Shown here piece after piece: positions 56,602 to 64,000 of a stretch of 64,000 nucleotides of DNA. The position numbers and the translations under genes are program-made. Positions within the stretch are counted from its first letter, which is position 1; each line of letters begins with the position of its first letter. The notes below the pieces were generated by a model. The model was given only the letters and a program-made list of their open reading frames with translations, was not told the origin of the DNA and ran no database searches. Source of the stretch: Hydractinia symbiolongicarpus (Eukaryota > Cnidaria > Hydrozoa > Anthoathecata > Hydractiniidae); NCBI RefSeq assembly GCF_029227915.1, contig NC_079882.1:23813001-23877000 (forward strand). Reading direction: 5' to 3'.

Positions 56602-56949
56602 ATCTGAAATGCTCGAACCTTTTTAGTATTTGTAGTTCTGTTTAGTTTAGTTAATATATTTGGTGTCACTCTTGGCTTATTAGTATTCCCTTCTGTAGAA
56701 ATCATTAACAAAACTGTGTGTTCAGTAAACTTTAACAGATACAATAAGGAATGATGTAGGCTTTACTTAAATTAAAGGACTTTTAACGTATAAGTCATAT
56801 TCTGTGAATGATAAACTTATCTTGCATGTACCAATAAAGTCGAACGTAGTTATATATACAATGCGATTTATAAAAATTACTGTGTTGTACATTATACACA
56901 ATCCTGATAAATACCGACACATGCGATACATAATTTCAATTTTGAACTT
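56602..56949. other. Short convergent intergenic region
   Basis: Only 348 bp separate the stop codons of the secreted giant (+) and the CRD protein (-). AATAAA at 56833-56838 serves the plus-strand gene. I see no AATAAA for the minus-strand gene immediately downstream of its stop. Confidence 0.6.
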
Positions 56950-58872
56950 CTAGAAATTCAAATGTCTGCGCTTCCTTAATAATGCAAGTTGCCTTGCAAT
57001 CTTAGATTTTTTGTCAATTTCCGCATTAGAATCCTTACTGCTGTTGCAGCAAGCATCTGTACAATCTGGCAGACACATATCTGGACATGTCAGTGGACAA
57101 ATATGTGGCGCTTGTACTTGTGGTTTTATATCTTCTGTATCGCCTGGTAGGGGCTCTTGTGTTTGAGATGGCTTCTTATTTAGTGAGTCCGGTTGAGGTT
57201 GCGGCAACTGTTTTGGTTGTTGCTGTTGCTGTTGAAATTGTGACTGTACTTGAGGCGGTGGTAACTCCTGCTGAGCTTGTAACATTTGTTGCATTTGAGT
57301 AGGCATAGGTTGTGAAGGCGCATACGACATTTGTTGTTGATTTTGACAACACGAGGGTTGGCATGATGGGGCACAAGCATCTGGACACACTCCTGCACAT
57401 GAATCTGTTGTGATGACGCCTTGATACATTTGGTAGGTTGGAACATATGGAGAGGATTGGGGCATAGGCACAGGTGGAGGTGGAGGAGGTGGCGGTGGTG
57501 GTGGTAGTAGTGCAAGGGGAGGTGGAGGGGGTGGAGGGGGCGGAGGGGGTGGAGGCATATAAATTGGCTTCATCGCTGGCTGTTGCGATGAAATACAACA
57601 GCTTGTTAAACAGCTAGGTGCGCATGATTGAGGACAGGAACCACCACATTGGGTGAACATCGGATGAGTAGGTAGTGGCTGTTGCGGTACTGCATACTGT
57701 GAAGGGGCTATATGAAGAGCTTGAGCTTGATACATACCGGTTTGCGGGGCTGCACGGCCACTACAGCAGGCTGGTGTGCAAAAAGGAAAGCAAGCCTCTG
57801 GACAACCCGGGGGACAGGTTGGGGGAAATAAGGTGCTCAGATCAAGTGAAGATTGAAACATCCCTTTTGATCCACCCGAACAACAAACTTGCGAACACTC
57901 TGGAAAGCAGGTAGGCGAACAAGTTGGACTGCATGAACCTGGAAGAGCTACACCTACAGGTGGTCGAGGGATGCGATGAGTAGATTGATATCCAGGAACA
58001 CAGCATCGAAAATCGCAACCATGAACGCATTGGTGACCACATATAGGATCGCATATTCCAGGTATGGCTGGCTTAGCTGGGCGTGGCTTGAGTTTTCTTT
58101 TTTTTGCTCCTGAAATTTCGATGAAGATACAGAGTGTTGTTGTGTCAATTTCATAGATTAATGTAAACAAAAAGAAATCTTAAACATTAAAGCGCTTTCT
58201 AAACGTATACAATACGGACAGAAAGAAATATTTAACCCAGTTTTGGGGAATTTTTTACTACTCATGGAAGCAGCAGTTAAAATTTCGTTTTACTTACCAC
58301 TGTTGGATTTTGGTTTTCGATGGGATGGAATATCTAAAAACAGACAAAATTATTGCGGCTTGCATTTCAACATGGCGGAGTGAGGAGCGTTTCTCTTTCG
58401 CTTTTGTTGTATTAGACATGGTGTGTGAAGCATAGCATTAAAAATTTGTGCATTGTGTGAGAATTATGTTCATTGAATTTTCAAACTTTTTGCAAGGATT
58501 AATTTCTAAAATTTTTCTTAAACCTGCAATATCTGTGAAATTACAGCAATGAGAAAGTAAGGAAATCTTAGCGTCATTTTCATAAAAATAAGTTGTTCGT
58601 TTCGTTATATTTTGGTCAGGGGGTAAATCTCAGTGGTGAGAAGCTCCCCTGTTAATGGGGAAACGCTATATATAAAAATACAAAAACTTACGAAATTTTT
58701 TGACCTCTTTTTGTAATTCTTCTCGAAACATCTCCTGCTCCTTCTTATTCATCCCAGATATTAAACTGTCAAAACTTATATCGGCACTGAATTTCTTTTT
58801 CCTGCACTCCAACGTAGTGAGAAAAAGTACTAACATAAGCGTGGTAAGTGTGTTGAAGCACGGAAATATCAT
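56950..58872 (-). CDS. Nematocyst-type protein with six minicollagen cysteine-rich domains, no collagen helix (458 aa, 3 exons)
   Basis: Minus-strand exons: 58872-58692, 58333-58298 and 58109-56950, both introns phase 1. A signal peptide (residues about 1-23, ending LTTLEC) and a Lys-rich charged pro-segment (about 24-85) precede six cysteine-rich domains of exactly 18 residues with the pattern C-x3-C-x3-C-x3-C-x3-CC. They lie at residues 92-109, 132-149, 171-188, 227-244, 310-327 and 410-427 (for example CPPGCPEACFPFCTPACC). Two polyproline tracts (13 and 11 Pro, about 258-285) and a Gln-rich spacer separate the later domains, and the tail is basic (RKRRHLNF). In cnidarians these domains crosslink minicollagens and NOWA by disulfide exchange in the nematocyst capsule wall. 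Here there are no Gly-X-Y repeats and no lectin or SCP domain, so it is neither a typical minicollagen nor NOWA. A crosslinker of the capsule wall is a reasonable inference. A ctttcag acceptor-like tract ends 5 bases before the ATG. Confidence 0.92.
57475..57560 (-). repeat. Proline-codon-rich repeat (polyproline coding)
   Basis: GGA/GGT-rich on the plus strand, coding the two polyproline runs of the CRD protein on the minus strand, split by Leu-Ala-Leu-Leu. Likely length-polymorphic. Confidence 0.85.
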
Positions 58873-59523
58873 TGTTGCTGAAAGACAATATGATAAAGTG
58901 TTGTTGACATTTTCATGTAAGTACTAGCTATCGCAGGGTAAAGAGTACAATATTGCATATATTTTTCCACTTTTGATATTTTTGTTACAAGGAAAATAAT
59001 AACAAAAGTATCAAACAAAAAAAGTATACATGCGAAGCTTAATTCGGTAACTAGTTTATTATAAGCGCGAAAAAATATGATTGCAAAATTAAACTAGATA
59101 CAAAACAAATCGTAAACTTTTTTTCGAAGAGTTTGTTGTAAGTTTCAAGTAAAGGCGGGAAATGTTAAAACTTTTTTAATGAAACAGACAACAATGGAGT
59201 AAAAGTAAAAAGACAAAGGAAACAAACAATAGAAGATACATAGTTAATAAACAGTTTTGTTGTGATAACAGTGGAAATCATTTTTAAAAATTTGAATATA
59301 TTTTAATACATTGTTTTATCTCTCATTACCCTGACTCCAAAAAATTCTATTAGTTGATTAGCCCATGGAAAAATCCACTTAGGCATAAGAACAATTGAAA
59401 AATAGGTCGTTTAGGTGTTTTGCTAACGTCAAAAAAAAAGGCTTGAAACGCTAATGAAAAAAATGTATAATATCATGCGCTTTTGATGAACGTATATAAG
59501 GAGATATAAGGGTTTAAAAATTT

Positions 59524-59537
59524 TGCTGACGTCAGCA
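59524..59537. promoter_or_regulatory. Perfect CRE-type Maf recognition palindrome
   Basis: TGCTGACGTCAGCA equals the 14-bp CRE-type MARE consensus bound by Maf/bZIP dimers. It lies about 650 bp upstream of the CRD protein start. It may also be repeat-derived, since related gctgacgt words occur at 61772 and 40769. Confidence 0.3.
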
Positions 59538-60375
59538 CAGACCCACCAAAATACAAAAATGTTTTTTTTTAGAAATTTGTATACCTGTTGCTATTATTGT
59601 AAATCTTGAACTGGTGATTAAAAATTTTTAACAAGCGGTTGCAGATATATTGTGGTTTTAATGTATTTTGATGACGTCTTCTACCCGTCCATTCCAAAAC
59701 CGATTCGGGATCCAGCTTTGGCAAACTTGCCTAACTTTGTTCCAGGTTGTTCCTAATTACCCACGCAATTTGGCTTAAAGTTTTAAGTGCATTATAATAA
59801 CTTCATTTATTTAAATTAAGATATTGACGTCATATTAATGTTATTAAACGTTCTGTCGTTACGTCAGAAAATTTAACATTTGAAACATAACATTCTTGGT
59901 GAAATCAAAGGAAAATGCACACATGTCGAAATTAGCTCTCACAAACACACTGACTCACCGTATTATATCTATAGATATCAGACATTTACGTCTCTCCTCT
60001 TGGTCAATCACGCTGGAAATGTTTTTGTGTTACTATTACAATAAACATGATAGAATGAAAATAGCCCTGTTTGCTGGACATTCCGGACGTAATACATTGC
60101 AAAAAGGGCAGAAATTCGAAATCCGTCCCACAAGCAATTATAACCATAGTTTCTTTAAGACAGTGTGGACTTGTCGACGTCCACTTGCTCGCTAACGTAC
60201 TTATTATTTGTGTGTTTATTATTTCCTTAGTATTAAAGCCTGAAACCATGGTAATTTTCGCGTTAAATGTTCCGCAATACAGAAATGACAGAAACTGGGC
60301 TACATAGTTTTCGCAAGGTGATTCTGTTTGGACATTTCGAGGAATACATCAAAATCGGAATTTTGCAATAATTTT

Positions 60376-60542
60376 ATGTTCTGCATTGTAAGATAAATAA
60401 AACATGGAAAACAATATAATTTTTTCAACGCATTTTACATTGCTCACAAGTCGTGAGACGGGATATTTTCCGGGATCCCGCTCCCGTCAACAATTCTGTG
60501 TTCGGTATTGTAAGATAAAAAAAACATAGAAAACAATGTCAT
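60376..60542 (+). repeat. Local duplication, 122-bp period
   Basis: The block attgtaagataaataaaaca followed by tggaaaacaat at 60385 recurs with small changes at 60507. Confidence 0.75.
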
Positions 60543-61416
60543 TTTCATGCTCTATAAGATTTACAAGAAGCCTTTTATTCATGAATGATCAAGTTTGCAT
60601 AATAGGGCACAAAAAAACTGTGCAAGTAGATGACATTGTTGCAACACTTTTAACGATGAAAAAGAATTCTTAAAATATTTGCGCGACAACAAGAATAATA
60701 GGAATGAGAAGACATCCCTTGGTTTACAGGTAATGTCGCCTCCTAATGAAACTGGACATCATTGTGAGGGTGAACGACTGGCAAAAAGGGGTGCATACAA
60801 TGTACACGGGCACAGAATCTCTGTTTATAGGAATTGCAATTGGAGTTTTGTCTGTACAATACGTAACACCATTACAGTTGCACAAATGGACAATTTTCTG
60901 CATTGAGAGCATTTGTTACTTGAAAATTAAAGATGAATTTTCTTTACCAAAAAGTTTTAAGTTTTATAACTTAAAAAAACGTCGTCTACTAAACTTTTAA
61001 GGAAACATGCAACAGTAAGAAACTTGAAAAAAATAACAGATGGATGGTTTTGCAATAAAGGACATAAAAGTTAACGAGTCAGACAAATAAAATAAAGTCA
61101 ATCGATGGCTTTTTGTTGATAAAAAAAACACTTCGGAAACATTCCCTCTATGTTGTAAAAACAAAATTTAAAACAAGATTTAAACAATTTACCTGAAGAA
61201 TTCTTCGTACTTGCTTTTTAACTTTTTATTACTTCACATCCTTGCACTTGATGATTTTTTTGTTTACCACTTATACAAATAGAACGCTGTTTACACGCCC
61301 TAGATTAAATACACGATCATATTCGGCATGATTTTTGTTACTCACTTAATGAATTAGATGAAGCTGCTTTCCATTGCAGAAAGCAGCAATGTTTTTAAGG
61401 TTATACAGCAGCTTGA

Positions 61417-61484
61417 CAACCTCGTTCCTAGCGCAGTTTTTTCTTGCCAACTCGATGTACAAAAGAGAAAACAGAACGAGGTTG
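61417..61484. repeat. Fold-back element, copy 4
   Basis: Begins CAACCTCGTTCCTAGCGCAG and ends ACAGAACGAGGTTG, with inner tttttctt/aagagaaaa-like arms. Shortest member of the family (68 bp). Confidence 0.75.
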
Positions 61485-61762
61485 GTGACTTGAAATATTC
61501 GACAGTAAATAAGCTCGCAAAGAACATTGCAGCTAGCGAGTTTTAGCGATGGTAGTCAAAAAGTCTTTAAAGAGAAGTTGAATGTCGCTACACGACTTCA
61601 CGTTTCTTTCATAAGAACAAGGAAACTTAGGTTAGGTCTGAGGTGTTTTTATTTTTTCACATTTAGAGTTGGTAACTTGCTTTCAATAATATTATACTTA
61701 ATGATGTTTTATTGTCTTTGGATTTAATGTCTTTAAAAACTGGATTCCAGTTAAAAGGAGGC

Positions 61763-63503
61763 ATCTTCAATTGCTGACGTGGGAACATTCACGTCAGAGC
61801 TCTATCTTATTCGTTCAGTATCCGTTCAGTAGGCAAGGGAAAGAGCATTTCGTCCCCCCAGAACGTTATGCAAATGCTGCCTTAAAAGGTCAGTCCTAAA
61901 ATTAATAAAGTGGATATTTAAAGTGTATTTTACAGAACCAAATGACCGTCTCCTAACCATTGAATTCTCTCCCAAAAGGTAAACACAATGTGAAATATAA
62001 TGTTTTTCTGCACGAAATCATTTTTTGAAATAGAGTTTTGAATATTAGCGGAGGAAATGCAATGGTTTCTTTGGCTTTGGCTTTGTATTGAAAATGTGAA
62101 GCTTGTTAGCTTGAGAGCCTGAGAGCTTCCAAATTCAACTGCCTCACTGTTTTTTCTCGTTTTATAAAACTTTTTGAAAACTCTCGATAGGTCAAACTTA
62201 TTTTAAGGTCCCGTGAAGGTTCGAGTTATCGAAAGACAACTGTAGTAGAAACAATGAATTCCTTGTTTTTAAACTCACTACTTAGCAAAAAAAAAACATC
62301 ACTACAAGCCCTGGGGTGTACCTTCTTTGTCCCCTACGCGCGACCTTGGACTTTAGCCAACATAGCTAATTAAGTAAAAAAAGATCCTTCTTAGCCACTC
62401 TCTTCTGGGTACTCAATTCTCCATTGTTTTTCCTCAATTTCATAAAACTTCTTTGGCTGTTTTTCCCGGGGTACCTCGCCGAGAATGACTATTTAATTAC
62501 ATTTGGCTTCTACAACTGTTTTTATTTGCTTTGTTGCAACTTCGTACACCCTCAGAAAAATCAACAGACCTTAGGGACGAGTTCAAATCCTCTTTTTTAT
62601 TCTACAACCCTGAGCTTAATTATTGTCAAAATACTTGTTTTTTGAGTACCTATTGAATTACTAAAACAGCATCACCTGCCCAATACTCAAAAAGTTCTAC
62701 TTTGACAGTTGTCAAAAAGCGAAAGCTGCCCTTACAATGCCCCCACGACATAAGTCCGGGAAGGTCCGAAAATTCAAGAGAATGGAACATTAGTGTCTTT
62801 AGATATTTTTGATCCAAACCAAAAACCTAATAGTCCACTAAACTATGTTTCGAGTTGTGGCTTGATAATTCCATTGCATGTTTCTTCTATAATTAGAACC
62901 AAGCTTTAAACAACATTAAGACTTAATTTCATTCAAGTATTACTAGCACTAAGAATAAATGGAAAACAGTTATCGTTGTTATTGATACTTTAGATAGTAT
63001 TTAAAAATAATATTTGTAACAATGGCTAGCAAAATCCAGATCTTCTTCAGGACAACCGCCTTTTCAATAGAGAAAATCTTTTGTATTCTTATATCAGTGA
63101 GTAGAGTATCTCAAATGCATACATCTCTTTAATAATAGCCGTATTTTGTCTGTGTGTCATAAAAAGACAAAAAAAAAACACATCATTTTTTAATATTGTT
63201 AATGTATTATTACATAAAAAACGCAGGTTCAAATAAAGTTACAATCACAGACATCTGTGAGACATTAGTACACACAAAGTTCATGTTAATATCGTTGGTT
63301 ATTCAATCGACATGTTGGGATTTTTTCTATGTGACCATACTGCTCTCACAAAAAATGTACTATACGGTTGCTATGGTTACTACGTTTACGACGAACTACT
63401 GTTGATTAATTCCTAAAAATAACATAAAAATAAAAATAAATCGGATACTGAACGAATAAGATAGAGCTCTGACGTGAATGTCCCCACGTCAGCAATTGAA
63501 GAT
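61763..63503. mobile_element. 1.74-kb non-autonomous element with 62-bp terminal inverted repeats
   Basis: 61763-61824 and 63442-63503 are inverted copies over 62 bp with about one mismatch (gggaac versus ggggac). Each repeat starts atcttcaattgctgacgtgg and ends cgttcagtatccg, and itself contains a hairpin (ctgacgtg...cacgtcag). The interior has no transposase-like frame. No target duplication is obvious, so the superfamily is open. Confidence 0.85.
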
Positions 63504-63679
63504 AAGATAACCAGCTCCTGCTGTGCAGATGTATGCTTACAAAGACATAAAAATGTAGTATGGGAAACATATATAATATAAGTAATAAAAGGTATACGTT
63601 TGATATATGTTTTATATGAATATATGTGTATGGAAATAAAATATAGACTTACCTACGGTACAACATTTAGAAAATATAT

Positions 63680-64000
63680 TTATGCATCAGATTTGTGTTT
63701 GGGTTCTACTTTTGGTATACTATTTTTCATTGCTTCTGTTGTTGACACTGCTCGACCTGGCCAGCCAACCGTTGTGTAACCGGGGTGTGTGACAGGATGA
63801 CCTAAGTTCCCATTTGAATATCCCATGGGATGTGACATTTCGATTTGTCGTTTACTAGCCGTAACATCTTTTGTTGTTTCTGGAGTGAGAATATTAGTTT
63901 TTGCTGTTTTTTTCTCAGCTGATATTTCTTTTGGTATTTCTGGTGTTGGAATAATTGTCTTGGCTGCTTTTTTCTCAGTTTTAACGCTGGGAATTTTCGA
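63680..64000 (-). CDS. Unrecognised Lys/Thr/Pro-rich protein, C-terminal 106 residues (5' partial)
   Basis: An open minus-strand frame runs from the window edge to TAA at 63682-63680, with no start codon near the edge, so it continues beyond the window. The visible part begins with two copies of a 20-residue repeat (EKK-x-AKT-x-I-x-TPE at residues 9 and 29 of the visible part), then a Gly/His/Pro-containing segment (NLGHPVTHPGYTTVGWPG) and a basic tail ending KSDA. There is no cysteine. I do not recognise it. Repeat conservation and the biased composition support real coding. It could be a disordered extracellular or cytoskeletal protein. Confidence 0.6.
   Translation of the reverse strand, partial: SKIPSVKTEKKAAKTIIPTPEIPKEISAEKKTAKTNILTPETTKDVTASKRQIEMSHPMGYSNGNLGHPVTHPGYTTVGWPGRAVSTTEAMKNSIPKVEPKHKSDA

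Larger units (their letters stand above)
58873..61762. other. 2.9-kb stretch without a recognised gene
   Basis: Upstream region of the CRD protein. It contains a perfect TGCTGACGTCAGCA palindrome at 59524, a local duplication at 60376-60542 and a fold-back element at 61417. Open frames are short and unrecognised. Confidence 0.5.

Noticed and set aside
57087-57598. Val-rich plus-strand and Ser/Thr- or His/Asn-rich minus-strand frames over the CRD gene
   Set aside because: Shadows of the glutamine- and proline-codon repeats of the real minus-strand frame.

Overview
This window is AT-rich eukaryotic DNA, almost certainly from a cnidarian and plausibly a hydrozoan. The strongest evidence is a minus-strand gene at 56950-58872 encoding six copies of the minicollagen cysteine-rich domain (C-x3-C-x3-C-x3-C-x3-CC), a signature of nematocyst capsule proteins. 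Most genes are split into short exons by small AT-rich introns. Short non-autonomous transposons and fold-back repeats lie in introns and gene-free stretches. Exon coordinates were derived by hand from splice signals, frame continuity and family homology; none was checked against transcripts.

Layout, left to right. (1) 869-3105 (+): the C-terminal five exons of deoxyribose-phosphate aldolase (DERA). The 5' exons are not seen. (2) 3106-9762: gene-free, with fold-back and dispersed repeats. (3) 9763-14075 (+): a secreted protein of nine exons built from furin-like cysteine-rich repeats, with every intron in phase 1. (4) 17813-24524 (+): a complete 16-exon copine (two C2 domains plus a copine-type A domain), with one GC-AG intron. 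(5) 28231-29169 (-): an intronless rhodopsin-class GPCR with altered DRY and NPxxY motifs. (6) 32475-34560 (+): Dickkopf-like secreted protein A. (7) 35030-35910: a tandem array of about 165-bp units. (8) 36093-39479 (-): an intronless 1128-residue protein combining coiled coils, a DDE/CxxH transposase-like core and a chromo/Tudor-like C-terminus. (9) 42245-42984: a piggyBac-like MITE, followed by other repeats. (10) 46137-48043 (+): Dickkopf-like protein B, with a tRNA-type SINE in an intron. (11) 51757-56601 (+): a three-exon, 1361-residue secreted protein whose mature part has no cysteine and whose charge changes from basic to acidic to basic. (12) 56950-58872 (-): the minicollagen-CRD protein, convergent with the previous gene. 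(13) 61763-63503: a 1.74-kb element with 62-bp terminal inverted repeats. (14) 63680-64000 (-): the 3' end of an unrecognised Lys/Thr/Pro-rich coding sequence cut by the window edge.

No operon or pathway links these genes. Two themes stand out. One is extracellular cysteine-rich signalling-type proteins: two Dickkopf-like genes and one furin-repeat gene. The other is a possible capsule or matrix pair at 51.7-58.9 kb, where a disulfide-rich CRD protein lies tail to tail with a cysteine-free charged secreted protein. The most unusual items are the CRD protein without a collagen helix, the cysteine-free giant, the multi-domain transposase-like gene beside its tandem array, and the family of CAACCTCGTTCCCAGGG-ended fold-back elements.
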